Shown one piece after another: positions 8,140 to 17,412 of a stretch of 43,087 bases of DNA. Within the stretch, counting starts at the first letter, position 1, and every line of letters starts with the position of its first letter. Under the pieces are notes generated by a model, which made no database searches, had not been told where the DNA came from, and saw only the letters and a program-made list of their open reading frames with translations. A program made the translations under genes and the position numbers. This DNA is from Streptomyces sp. CBMA123 (GTDB lineage: Bacteria; Actinomycetota; Actinomycetes; Streptomycetales; Streptomycetaceae). The DNA lies in the NCBI RefSeq assembly GCF_014596465.1, contig NZ_MECK01000590.1, positions 1 through 43,087 on the forward strand, written 5' to 3'.

Positions 8140-8383
8140 GCCAACTCCCCCTATTCAGTGGCGTTTGGATGGAGCCAATCCTATCGGCTGCGACCGGGGA
8201 GCCTAGCAGCGGTCATGACATCCCACTGTGACCCAGCTCACATCCTGGCCGATCTACCGAACTTCCTTTCGGCGTGCGATTGTTCGGGGAGCATTGGAAG
8301 CGTTCCGAGCCGATTCCGCGACAGCTGTCCGAACCGCTCGATGAGCTGATGCACAATCAATCAACGGGGAAGAAGGATTCACC
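8140..8383. promoter_or_regulatory. Divergent promoter region of the biosynthetic cluster
   Basis: This 244-bp gap separates asnB-like (left) from the first NRPS gene (right) and looks lower in GC than its surroundings. Leftward candidate -10 boxes are TAGGAT (8178-8183) and TAGGCT (8200-8205) read on the minus strand; no convincing -35 was found. On the right side GGGGAAGAAGGA (8367-8378) is a strong ribosome-binding site ahead of the GTG at 8384. A CRP-type dyad sits in the middle. All cluster genes are transcribed away from this gap, so it is the natural single control point. Confidence 0.6.
8227..8242. promoter_or_regulatory. Perfect TGTGA-N6-TCACA dyad (CRP/FNR-type site)
   Basis: TGTGACCCAGCTCACA is a perfect 5-6-5 inverted repeat equal to the E. 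coli CRP consensus halves. The Streptomyces Crp motif, from memory GTG-N6-GNCAC, is met except for the G of the right half. The site lies upstream of both divergent operons, about 22 bp from the nearest leftward -10 candidate and 141 bp before the NRPS start codon. It fits an activator or repressor of the CRP/FNR family; binding itself is an inference. Confidence 0.5.
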
Positions 8384-11300
8384 GTGCCTGGTTCCCGGTC
8401 GGGGCCGATTCAGCACCCACGCCCATCCACCACCACCCTGGTGACCCTGCTGGTCGAGCAGTTCCGGCGGACACCCGACCGCCCCGCGGTGTCGGACCGC
8501 CGCGAGGTGCTCGACTACCGCGAACTCGACCGCCGATCAAGCGAGTTGGCGCACCGGCTGGCCCGCTCCGGGGCCGCCGCGGGCCGCATCGTCGCGCTCC
8601 ACCTGGAGCGCTCGGTGGACCTCGCCGTCGCCATCGTCGCCGTCCTGCGAGCCGGCGCCGCCTGGCTGCCGCTCGCCACCACCGACCCGGACGGCCGCCT
8701 CCAGGACCTGCTGCGGGACGCCGATCCCGCCGCCATCCTCACCGGCGACCCTGACCGGATCCGCCGACTCGCCTCCGGCACACCCTGTCTGACCACGAGG
8801 GACGTCGGGGACGCCCGCTGGGACGGCGAACCGGACGGCACCGCGGACGGGCCCGCCGACCCGGTCCTGATCGACGCCGCCGCACCGACCGACCTCGCGT
8901 ACGTCATCTACACCTCCGGCTCCACCGGCCGCCCCAAGGGCGTGCTGACCGAGCACGCCGCGATCGTCAACCGGCTCCGCTGGATGCAGGACCGCTTCGG
9001 CCTCGGCCCCGCCGACGTCGTCGCCCAGAAGACCCCGTACACCTTCGACGTCTCGGTGTGGGAGTTCCTCTGGCCGCTGCTGACCGGGGCCCACCTCACC
9101 TTCGCCGAACCGGACGGCCACCGCGACCCCGACTACCTGGCCGACTTCCTGGCCGAACGCCGGGTCACCGTCACCCACTTCGTCCCCAGCATGCTCCGCG
9201 AGTTCCTCCGCCGGCTGCCCGTCGGCGCCTGCCCCGAACTGCGCGTCGTGACGGTCAGCGGCGAGGCCCTCGGCCAGGACCTCGCCCAGCGCTTCTTCGA
9301 GCGGCTCCCGCACGTCGAACTGCACAACCTCTACGGCCCCACCGAGGCCGCCGTGGACGTCACCCACTGGCAGTGCGAGCCCGGCCGCCCGCTCGACGAG
9401 CCGGTGCCGATCGGCCGTCCGATCACCGGCATCGAGCTGCTGGTCGTGGACGAGCACGGCGCCGAACTTCCCGCCGGCGCGACCGGCGAGCTCTGCATCG
9501 CCGGCGTCGGGGTCGCCCGTGGCTACCTCAACCGGCCCGAGCTCACCGCCGAACGCTTCGTCCCGCACCCGGCCGACGCTCGGCAACGGATTTACCGCAC
9601 CGGCGACTTGGCCTCCCGCCGCCCGGACGGCGCCTACCTCTACCACGGCCGCAACGACCGCCAGGTGAAGATCGGCGGCGTCCGGATCGAACTCGGCGAG
9701 GTGGAGGCGGCCCTGCTGGCCCTGCCCTACCTGGACGAGTGCGTCGTGCTGACGCTCACCGACCCGGCCGGCACCACCCGGCTCGCCGCCGTCGCCGTCC
9801 CGGCCGCCGCCACCCACCCCGACATCGGCACCGCCACCGCCACCGCCACCGCCACCGCCCATGAGGCCTGGCGCGCCGACCTGGCCCGGGTGCTGCCCGC
9901 CGCCTCGATCCCGGCCACCCTGACCACCGTCGCCGCCATCCCGAAGACCGCCCACGGCAAGGCCGACACGGCGGCGCTGCGCCTGCTGGTGGAGCCGGCA
10001 CCCGACGCCACCGCGCCCGACGCCGCCGCCCCGGCCGCCGAGGAGCTGGAGCCGGTGGAGCGCGCCTGGGCCACCGTGCTCGGCAGCCGGCTGCCGCACT
10101 TCTTCGAGGCCGGCGGCACCTCGCTGCACGCCGTGCGGCTGCTCGGCGACCTCGCCGAACAGCTGGGCGTACGGGTGCCGGTCGCCGAGTTCCTCGCCCG
10201 GCCCACCCTGGACGGGCTGCGCGCCCTGGTCGCCGGCGCGGGCCGGCACCCGGCGGAGCTGCCGGAGGCCACCCCTCGGAGCGGCCCGCTGCGGCCCAAC
10301 CACGCCCAGGAACGCCTGTGGTTCCTCCAGGAGTTGGAGCCCGGCAGCACCGCGATGAGCGCCCCCACCGCGTTCCGGATCACCGGCGCGACCACGGCGC
10401 AGGTCGACGAGGCCTTCGCCCGGCTGCTGGAGCGGCACGAGGTGCTGCGCACCCGGTACACCGCCGTGGACGGCGAACCGCTCGCCGTCATCGACCCAAC
10501 CGGCCCCCGGATCGCCTGGTCGCCGGCCCCGGCCGGCGCCGACCCCGCCGACCTGATCCGCGCCCAGGCCACCGAACTCGCCGATCAGCCCTTTGACCTG
10601 GGCGCCGGAGCCCCGCTGCGCGTGCGCGGCACCAGCCTCGGCGACCACGACCAGCTGCTGGTGGTCGCCACCCACCAGATCATCAGCGACGGCTGGACCT
10701 GGTCGCTGCTCACCGAGGACCTGCTCGCCCTGCTGACCGGCGGCGAACCGCCCACCGGCCCCGAGCGCCTGCAGATCGCCGACCACGCGGCCTGGCAGCG
10801 CCGCCACGAGGCCGGCCCCGCACACCTCGCCGCCGTCGAGGAGTCCCTGCGGCACTGGCGCACAACGCTGGCCGGCGCACCGGACGGCCTGGACCTGCCC
10901 ACCGACGCCCCCCGCCCGGCCGCGCTCAGCGTCCCGGCCGACAGCGTCGACCTCGCCTGGTCGCCCGGCTTCGACGACCGGCTGCGCGCCCTGTGCCGGG
11001 AGCGCAAGGTCACCGAGTTCATGGCCCTGCTCGCCGGGTACACCGCCTGGCTGGCCCGGATCAGCGGCCAGGAGACGGTGGTCGTCGGCACCCCGATGGC
11101 CAACCGGACCCCCGAGTGGACCGACCGGATGGCCGGCAACTTCATCACCACCGTCCCGCAGCGCCTGGACGTCGACGAGGACACCACCTTCCTCGACCTC
11201 CTCGACCGCGCCCGCACCTCGGTGGTGGACGGCGCCCGGCACTCGGTGGTGCCGATGGAACGGATCGTCGCCGAACTCGGCGGCGCCCGCGGCGCCGACC

Positions 11301-11584
11301 GGCTGCCGGTCTTCCAGAACCTCTTCGTCTTCCAGAACATGCCCGCCTGGCGGCGCGAGGCCGACGGCCGCGCCGTGCGGGTCCACCAGTTCCCCCCGCG
11401 CCACACGCACTACGACCTCAAGTTCGAGGTCTTCCCGTTCACCACCGGGTACGAGGCACGCCTGGTCCACGCCCGGGGGCGGATCTCCGCCGAACGCGCC
11501 GCCGTGATGGCCCGTCAACTCGCCTCCTACATCGAGGCCGCGGTCGACAAGCCGGACGCGTACATCGACGAGATCCCGCTCTGA
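8384..11584 (+). CDS. Nonribosomal peptide synthetase, A-T-C (predicted Ser loading)
   Basis: This 1066-aa NRPS starts at GTG with a good ribosome-binding site. The A domain (about 30-530) has YTSGSTGRPKG near residue 176, and pocket residues reading DVWHTSLVD plus the A10 lysine (TAHGKAD). That differs at one position from the classical serine code DVWHFSLVDK. The T domain carries Ser580 (GGTS) for phosphopantetheine. The C domain (about 640-1060) starts RPNHAQERLWFLQ and has H764-Q765-I-I-S-D769-G770 where HHxxxDG is expected, so the second, catalytic His is Gln. With no upstream C domain it is an initiation module. Its terminal C domain probably joins Ser to the residue on the next protein's A2-T2. 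No MbtH protein is nearby. Confidence 0.95.
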   Translation: MPGSRSGPIQHPRPSTTTLVTLLVEQFRRTPDRPAVSDRREVLDYRELDRRSSELAHRLARSGAAAGRIVALHLERSVDLAVAIVAVLRAGAAWLPLATTDPDGRLQDLLRDADPAAILTGDPDRIRRLASGTPCLTTRDVGDARWDGEPDGTADGPADPVLIDAAAPTDLAYVIYTSGSTGRPKGVLTEHAAIVNRLRWMQDRFGLGPADVVAQKTPYTFDVSVWEFLWPLLTGAHLTFAEPDGHRDPDYLADFLAERRVTVTHFVPSMLREFLRRLPVGACPELRVVTVSGEALGQDLAQRFFERLPHVELHNLYGPTEAAVDVTHWQCEPGRPLDEPVPIGRPITGIELLVVDEHGAELPAGATGELCIAGVGVARGYLNRPELTAERFVPHPADARQRIYRTGDLASRRPDGAYLYHGRNDRQVKIGGVRIELGEVEAALLALPYLDECVVLTLTDPAGTTRLAAVAVPAAATHPDIGTATATATATAHEAWRADLARVLPAASIPATLTTVAAIPKTAHGKADTAALRLLVEPAPDATAPDAAAPAAEELEPVERAWATVLGSRLPHFFEAGGTSLHAVRLLGDLAEQLGVRVPVAEFLARPTLDGLRALVAGAGRHPAELPEATPRSGPLRPNHAQERLWFLQELEPGSTAMSAPTAFRITGATTAQVDEAFARLLERHEVLRTRYTAVDGEPLAVIDPTGPRIAWSPAPAGADPADLIRAQATELADQPFDLGAGAPLRVRGTSLGDHDQLLVVATHQIISDGWTWSLLTEDLLALLTGGEPPTGPERLQIADHAAWQRRHEAGPAHLAAVEESLRHWRTTLAGAPDGLDLPTDAPRPAALSVPADSVDLAWSPGFDDRLRALCRERKVTEFMALLAGYTAWLARISGQETVVVGTPMANRTPEWTDRMAGNFITTVPQRLDVDEDTTFLDLLDRARTSVVDGARHSVVPMERIVAELGGARGADRLPVFQNLFVFQNMPAWRREADGRAVRVHQFPPRHTHYDLKFEVFPFTTGYEARLVHARGRISAERAAVMARQLASYIEAAVDKPDAYIDEIPL
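9830..9859 (+). repeat. (ACCGCC)5 hexanucleotide repeat inside NRPS gene
   Basis: Five perfect ACCGCC units encode a (Thr-Ala)5 run in a surface-type linker of the A-domain C-terminal subdomain (GTATATATATA). The unit length of six keeps the frame, so copy-number change would only alter linker length. Confidence 0.85.
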
Positions 11585-11628
11585 CCGGCCCAGGTCGTCC
11601 CCGACCGGAAGATTGGACTGACACTGAG

Positions 11629-14600
11629 ATGACGCACGTCAGCGATCACCGCGGCCCCACCCCCACCGCCGCGCGGCCATCGCCCGAACACACCGTCCCC
11701 GCACTGATCGAGGCCACCGCCTCGCGCTGCCCGGACTCCATCGCTCTGGTCCGCGGCGACCGGACCTGCAGCTACCGGGAGCTGGTCGAGCGCTACCGCG
11801 CCACCGCCCGTGGCCTCCTCGCGGCCGGCGTCGGCGCCGGCGACGTGGTGGCGGTGCGCGGCGGCCGCTCGGTGGAGACGGTCGTGTCCCTGCTGGGCGT
11901 CCTGCGGGCGGGCGCGATCCTCACCATGGTCGACGTCACCCAGCCCGCCGGCCGGGTCCGCGACATCCTGGCGGCCGCCGAGCCCCGGCTGGTCCTGGAC
12001 ACCACCGGTACGGCCCTGCCCGCCGAACTCGCCGACCACCGCGTGCTGCGGCCCGACGAGCTGACGGACCGGCAGGCCGAACTGCCCGAGGACGACGTCG
12101 AGGCCCCCGCCTACCTGTGCTTCACCTCCGGCACCACCGGCCGCCCCAAGGGCGTGCTCGGCTGGCACGGCGCGCTCACCCAGTTCTGCGCCTGGGAGCA
12201 GCGGGCGCTCGCCATCACCGACGGCGACCGGGTCGCCCAGATGGCCGCGCTGACCTTCGACGCGCTCTTCAAGGACCTCTTCCCGGCGCTGATCGGCGGC
12301 GCCACCGTCTGCCTGCCGCCCACCGACCGCCCGTTCGTCGACGTGACGCGGGTGCTCGACTGGCTGCGCGCCGACGCCGTGACCGTCCTGCAGACCGTCC
12401 CGAGCGTGCTCGGCGCGCTGCTCTCCGAACTGCCCGCCGGCCACGGCTTCCCGGCGCTGCGGCTGGTCTGCCTCTCCGGCGAGCCGCTGCCGGGCAGCCT
12501 GGTCAACCGCTGGCGCGCCGCCACCGACGCCCCCGAGGTGCGCTTCGTCAACCTGTACGGCACCACCGAGGCGACCATCCTCAAGGCCTGGTACCCGGTG
12601 CCGCAGGGCGAGGTGCCCGCCGGCATCCTGCCGGTCGGCACCGCCACCGACGGCGCCGAGCTGCTGGTGGTCAACAGGCGCGGGCGCCGCTGCGGCGTCG
12701 GCGAGCCCGGTCAGGTGCTGATCCGCAGCCGCTTCCTGACCCGGGGCCTGTGGCGGCCCGAACCCGGCGCCGAGCCGCTGTTCGAGGTGAACCCGCTCAA
12801 CCCCACCGACCCGACCGACCTGGTGCAGCGCACCGGTGACCTGGGCCGGATCGACCCGCGGGGCGACGTCGAGATCCAGGGCCGGGCGGACGACCAGGTG
12901 AAGATCCTGGGCGTGCGGGTCCAGCCCGCCGAGGTCGCCGCGGTGATCCGCCGGCTGCCCGAGGTCAAGGACGCCGCCGTGGTGGTCCGCCCGGGCGCGG
13001 ACGGCCCCGCGCTGGCCGCCTACCTGGTGCCCGCGCCCGGCGCCCGCCCGGACGCCGAGCTGGTGCGCACCCACGTGGCGGCGCACGGCTCCAACGCGAT
13101 GGTCCCCGCCCATGTGGTGCTGCTGGAGCGGCTGCCGCTGACCGGCCACGGCAAGCTGGACCGGGCCGCGCTGCCCGCGCCCGAGGAGGCGGCGCAGGCC
13201 GGCGCGCCGGAGCCGGACGAGGGCGAGTGGAGCGGCACCGAGCAGCGGGTCGCCGCGATCTGGTCCGAGGTGCTGGGGCGGCAGGTCACCGCCCGGCACG
13301 CCAACTTCTTCCACCTCGGCGGCCACTCGCTGCTGATGGCCCGGGTGGTGGCCCGGATCCGGCGCGCCTTCGCCGTCGAGCTGAGCCTGACCACGCTGTT
13401 CCGCGCCGCCACCGTCGCCGCCCTCGCGGCCGCCGTCGACGAGGCGCTGCGCACCGGGGCCGCCGTCGCCGAGGAGCCCCTTCCGGCTCCCGCCACGACC
13501 GACGGCCCCCAGCCGCTCTCCCCCGAGCAGGAGGGCCTGTGGTACCTCCAGCAGCTGGACCCGAGCAGCTCCGCGTACAACATGGCGGGCGTCTTCACCC
13601 TGCCCGCCGGGCTGGACGAGGAGGTGGTGCGGGAGGCCGTGCTCACCGTCTGTCGCCGCCACCAGGCGCTGCGGCTGCGCTTCCACGAGGTCGACGACCA
13701 CCCGGTGCAGCTGGCTGGCCCGGCCGAGGTGGACTTCGCCCGGCTCCCGGACGGCGCCGACCGGGCGGCGGGCCTGGCCGCGCTGACGGCCACCGCCGCC
13801 GTCCCGTTCGACCTGGTCGCCGGTCCCCCGGTGCGGGTGCGCACGGTACGGGTGGCCGGCCGGGAGCTGCTGGTCGGCCTGACCGTCCACCACCTGTGCT
13901 GCGACGCGGTGTCCTGGCGGATCGTCTGCGAGCAGGTCGACGCGCTGCTGGCCGGCGCCGACCGCCACTCCCGGCCGGACTCGGCCGGGCCCCTGCTGCA
14001 GTTCGGCGACTGGGCGGCCTGGCGGGCCGGCCGCATCACCGGTGAGCGCGCCGAGGCCGACCTCGCCTACTGGCGCGACCTGCTGGCCGACGTCCGCCGC
14101 CCCGAGCTGCCGCTCGGCCGGCCCGTCCCCGGTGGCCGGCCGCACCAGGCCCGGGTGGTCCGCGTCGCGCTGGCGCCCGAAGTATCCGCCCCGCTGGGCG
14201 AGTTGTGCGCCCGGGCGGACGCCACCGAGTACATGGCGATGATGACGGTGCTGGCCTACGCGCTCTCCCGCGCCGCGGCCCAGGACCAGGTGGTCATCGG
14301 CAGCGACAGCGCGGGCCGGGACCGCGAGGAGTTCGACGAGGTCGTCGGCTTCTTCGTGCGCACCCATGCCTACGCCTTCGACCTGTCCGGCGATCCGGGC
14401 TTCGCCGAGGCGCTGGGCCGGGTGCGCGCCACCCTGGTCGAGGCCGCCGGGCACCGCGAGGTCTCCTACGCCCAGGTCGTGGACGCCGTCACCGCCGCCC
14501 GCGGCGGGGACCGCGACCCGCTCTTCTCGGTGCTGCTGCGGATGCCGCCGCGCGAGGAACTGCCGCGCGAGGCCGCCGTGTTGCGTCCGCTGGACGCGGT

Positions 14601-17412
14601 GGCCGAGGCGGCGGACGGCACCGGCGCCGCGCCCACCGCCAAGTTCGACCTCACCGTCGTGGTGCGCCCGGAACCGACCGGGACGGTCCTCGACCTGGAG
14701 TACGACGCCGACACCGTCCAGCCCGAGTACGTGGCCGCGCTGGCCGACCGGCTCACCCGGCTGCTGGCCTTCGCCGCCGCCCAGCCGGACCGCCCGCTCA
14801 GCCTCGCCCAGGGCGACGCCCACCCCTTCGACACCGCGCTGCCCCCGGCGGAGCCCGTCCCGGTCGCCGAGGCGGTCCGGCGGCAGGCCACCGCCACTCC
14901 GGAGGCGATCGCCGTCCGCTGGGCCGAGGGTGAGGTGACTTACCGTCAACTCGCGGATGCAGCAAGCGGGGTGGCCCGCAAGCTGGCCCCCGGCGAGCGG
15001 GTCGGCCTGCTCGGCGGGAAGTCCCCCGCCACGGTCGCCGCCCTGGTGGGCGCGCTCGACGCGGGCGCCGTCCCGGTCCCGATGGACGAAGGACTGCCCG
15101 GCCCCCGGCTGGAGACCATGGCCGCGCGGGCCGAGGTCCGCCGCGTCCTGCTCACCGAGCCCAGCACCGCCACCGGCGCACTGACCGGAGTCGAGGTGCA
15201 CCGGCTGGCCTTCGACGCCCTGCTCGCGGACACCGGCGGCGCTCCCGCACCCACCCCGGCCGGCCCGGACGACCCCGCGTACGTCTTCTTCACCTCCGGC
15301 ACCACCGGCGAGGCCAAGGCCGTGCTCGGCCGGCGCCGCGGCCTGGACCACTTCATCGACTGGGAGACCACCGAGTTCGGCATCCACCCCGGCGACCGGG
15401 TGGCCCAGCTGACCACGCTGTCCTTCGACGCCATGCTGCGCGACGTCTTCGTCCCGCTCACCCGCGGCGCCACGCTCTGCCTGCCCTCCGCCGCCGACCT
15501 GGACGACACCGCGCGCACCGTGGAGTGGCTGGCCCGCGAGCGGGTCACCGTCGTGCACACCACGCCCAGCGTGGTCACCGCCTGGCTGCGCGAGGCCGAC
15601 CCGGCCACCGCCCGGCTGCCCCACCTGCGGCTGCTCTGCCTGTCCGGCGAGCCGCTGAGCGGCCGGCTGGTCGCCCGGCTGCGCGAGCGGCTGCTCGGCC
15701 CGGACGCCGAGATCGTCAACTTCTACGGTCCCACCGAGACCACGATGATCAAGACCTTCCACCGGGTGGCCGCCGATCAGGACCACGGTCCCGTCCCGGT
15801 CGGCCGGGCGCTGCCCGGCGGCCAGGCCGTCGTGCTCGGCACCGCCGACCGCCCGTGCGGCCCCGGCGAGCGCGGCGAGATCGTGCTGCGCACGCCCTAC
15901 CGCACCCTCGGTTACCTGGGCGGCACCGGCCCGGCCTCGGCTTTCCGCCCCAACCCGCGCGGCACCGACCCGGACGACCTGCTCTACCGCACCGGTGACC
16001 TCGCCGTGGTCGGCGCCCACGGCGAGATCCACATCGAGGGCCGCCGCGACGACCTGCTCAAGGTCCGCGGCATCCGGATCCACCCGGGCGAGGTGGCGGC
16101 CGAACTGGCCACCCACCCCGAGGTGCGCCAGGTGCACGTGGACGCCGACAAGGAGGGCGACGGCACCCTCGTCGCCTACCTGGTCAAGGAGCCCGGCGCC
16201 ACGCTGACCGCCGAGACCCTGCGCGGCTACGCCCGCGAGCGGCTGCCCCTGGCCCTGGTGCCCGGACTCTTCCTGTTCGTCGACCGCTTCGTCCTGCTGC
16301 CGAACGGCAAGCTCGACCGCTCCTCCCTGCACGGCGCGGCGCCCCGGCGCACCGTCGAACGGGTCGAGCCGCGCGACGAGACCGAGCAGACGCTCTGGCA
16401 GCTCTGGTCCGAGCTGCTCGAACACCGGGACTTCGGCGTCACCGACGACTTCTTCGCGGTCGGCGGCCACTCGCTGCTCGCCACCATCCTGCTCACCCGG
16501 CTGCGCAAGCGCACCGGCGTGGCGCTCTCGCTGCGCCGCCTGCTGGAGGGGCCGCGGATCGAGCACCTCGCCGAAGGGGTGCGCGAGCTGGCCGGCGACG
16601 GCGCCGACCAGGGCAGCGAACTGCTGCTGCCGCTGCGCCCGGGCACCCCCGGCGGGCCGGTGCTGTTCCTGGTGCACCCCATCGGCGGCGACGTGCTCTG
16701 CTACCGCGAGCTGGCCGCGGCCCTGCCGGCCGAGGTCACCGTGCTCGGCGTGCGCGCGCCCGGCCTGGAGTCCGGCACCCCGCTGCGCACCGTCCAGGAG
16801 CTGGCCGCCGCCTACCTGCCCGAGGTCCGCAAGGCGCAGCCGGAGGGCCCGTACCACCTGGCGGCCTGGTCGATGGGCGGCGTGGTCGCCTACGAGATGG
16901 CCCGCCAGCTCTCCTTCGAGGGCGTCCGGACCGCCTCGGTGACCCTGCTGGACAGCTACGCGCCCGGCTCCGGGGCGTTCGCCCGCTTCGCCGACCCGGA
17001 CACCGACCGGGCGGAGTCCTTCGCCCACGACCTCGACCGGATGACCGGCGAGCGGCCCGCCACCGGGCTGCTGCGCGGCGCCCCGGCCGAGGACGAGGAG
17101 ACCCGCTCGCTGCAACGGCGCTTCCAGGTGTTCGACGCCAACGCCACCGCCCTGGTCGCGTACAAGCTGCGCCGCGCCCGGCTGCGCGACACCCGGCTCA
17201 CCCTGCTGCTGGCCGGCGCTCAGGAGCGCCCGGACGGCAGCACCCCGACCCTCGGCTGGACCGAGGCGCTCGGCACCGACGTCGACACCCTCACGGTGCC
17301 GGACGTCGACCACTTCACCCTGCTGCGCGGCCCGGCGGCCCGCACCGTCGCCGAGCGGATCGCCCGCGTGCTCGCGGCGAGCAGCGCCCGCCCGGACGAG
17401 GAGCGATCGTGA
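11629..17412 (+). CDS. Nonribosomal peptide synthetase, A-T-C-A-T-TE
   Basis: This 1927-aa NRPS starts at ATG (MTHVSDHRG) 44 bp after the first NRPS; no strong ribosome-binding site is visible. Domains: A2 (about 25-520), T2 with Ser567 (GGHS), C (about 620-1055) with H754-H755-L-C-C-D759-A, A3 (about 1075-1560), T3 with Ser1615, and a thioesterase with Ser1748 (AAWSMGG) and His1895 (DVDHF). My reading of the pockets is DAKQCSLIL(K) for A2 and DARHCSFMI(K) for A3. Neither is a code I know, though Asp235 is kept and position 239 is basic. A2 and A3 resemble each other (RVAQ...FDA...D.F) more than A1. Together with the first protein this gives a Ser-X-Y tripeptide line that ends by TE hydrolysis or cyclisation. 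No epimerase, methyltransferase or oxidase domain is present. Confidence 0.95.
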   Translation: MTHVSDHRGPTPTAARPSPEHTVPALIEATASRCPDSIALVRGDRTCSYRELVERYRATARGLLAAGVGAGDVVAVRGGRSVETVVSLLGVLRAGAILTMVDVTQPAGRVRDILAAAEPRLVLDTTGTALPAELADHRVLRPDELTDRQAELPEDDVEAPAYLCFTSGTTGRPKGVLGWHGALTQFCAWEQRALAITDGDRVAQMAALTFDALFKDLFPALIGGATVCLPPTDRPFVDVTRVLDWLRADAVTVLQTVPSVLGALLSELPAGHGFPALRLVCLSGEPLPGSLVNRWRAATDAPEVRFVNLYGTTEATILKAWYPVPQGEVPAGILPVGTATDGAELLVVNRRGRRCGVGEPGQVLIRSRFLTRGLWRPEPGAEPLFEVNPLNPTDPTDLVQRTGDLGRIDPRGDVEIQGRADDQVKILGVRVQPAEVAAVIRRLPEVKDAAVVVRPGADGPALAAYLVPAPGARPDAELVRTHVAAHGSNAMVPAHVVLLERLPLTGHGKLDRAALPAPEEAAQAGAPEPDEGEWSGTEQRVAAIWSEVLGRQVTARHANFFHLGGHSLLMARVVARIRRAFAVELSLTTLFRAATVAALAAAVDEALRTGAAVAEEPLPAPATTDGPQPLSPEQEGLWYLQQLDPSSSAYNMAGVFTLPAGLDEEVVREAVLTVCRRHQALRLRFHEVDDHPVQLAGPAEVDFARLPDGADRAAGLAALTATAAVPFDLVAGPPVRVRTVRVAGRELLVGLTVHHLCCDAVSWRIVCEQVDALLAGADRHSRPDSAGPLLQFGDWAAWRAGRITGERAEADLAYWRDLLADVRRPELPLGRPVPGGRPHQARVVRVALAPEVSAPLGELCARADATEYMAMMTVLAYALSRAAAQDQVVIGSDSAGRDREEFDEVVGFFVRTHAYAFDLSGDPGFAEALGRVRATLVEAAGHREVSYAQVVDAVTAARGGDRDPLFSVLLRMPPREELPREAAVLRPLDAVAEAADGTGAAPTAKFDLTVVVRPEPTGTVLDLEYDADTVQPEYVAALADRLTRLLAFAAAQPDRPLSLAQGDAHPFDTALPPAEPVPVAEAVRRQATATPEAIAVRWAEGEVTYRQLADAASGVARKLAPGERVGLLGGKSPATVAALVGALDAGAVPVPMDEGLPGPRLETMAARAEVRRVLLTEPSTATGALTGVEVHRLAFDALLADTGGAPAPTPAGPDDPAYVFFTSGTTGEAKAVLGRRRGLDHFIDWETTEFGIHPGDRVAQLTTLSFDAMLRDVFVPLTRGATLCLPSAADLDDTARTVEWLARERVTVVHTTPSVVTAWLREADPATARLPHLRLLCLSGEPLSGRLVARLRERLLGPDAEIVNFYGPTETTMIKTFHRVAADQDHGPVPVGRALPGGQAVVLGTADRPCGPGERGEIVLRTPYRTLGYLGGTGPASAFRPNPRGTDPDDLLYRTGDLAVVGAHGEIHIEGRRDDLLKVRGIRIHPGEVAAELATHPEVRQVHVDADKEGDGTLVAYLVKEPGATLTAETLRGYARERLPLALVPGLFLFVDRFVLLPNGKLDRSSLHGAAPRRTVERVEPRDETEQTLWQLWSELLEHRDFGVTDDFFAVGGHSLLATILLTRLRKRTGVALSLRRLLEGPRIEHLAEGVRELAGDGADQGSELLLPLRPGTPGGPVLFLVHPIGGDVLCYRELAAALPAEVTVLGVRAPGLESGTPLRTVQELAAAYLPEVRKAQPEGPYHLAAWSMGGVVAYEMARQLSFEGVRTASVTLLDSYAPGSGAFARFADPDTDRAESFAHDLDRMTGERPATGLLRGAPAEDEETRSLQRRFQVFDANATALVAYKLRRARLRDTRLTLLLAGAQERPDGSTPTLGWTEALGTDVDTLTVPDVDHFTLLRGPAARTVAERIARVLAASSARPDEERS

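Noticed and set aside
8537..11518. About 990-codon open frame antisense to the first NRPS gene
   Set aside because: Low-complexity Gly/Val/Arg translation without motifs; a by-product of GC-rich codon bias.
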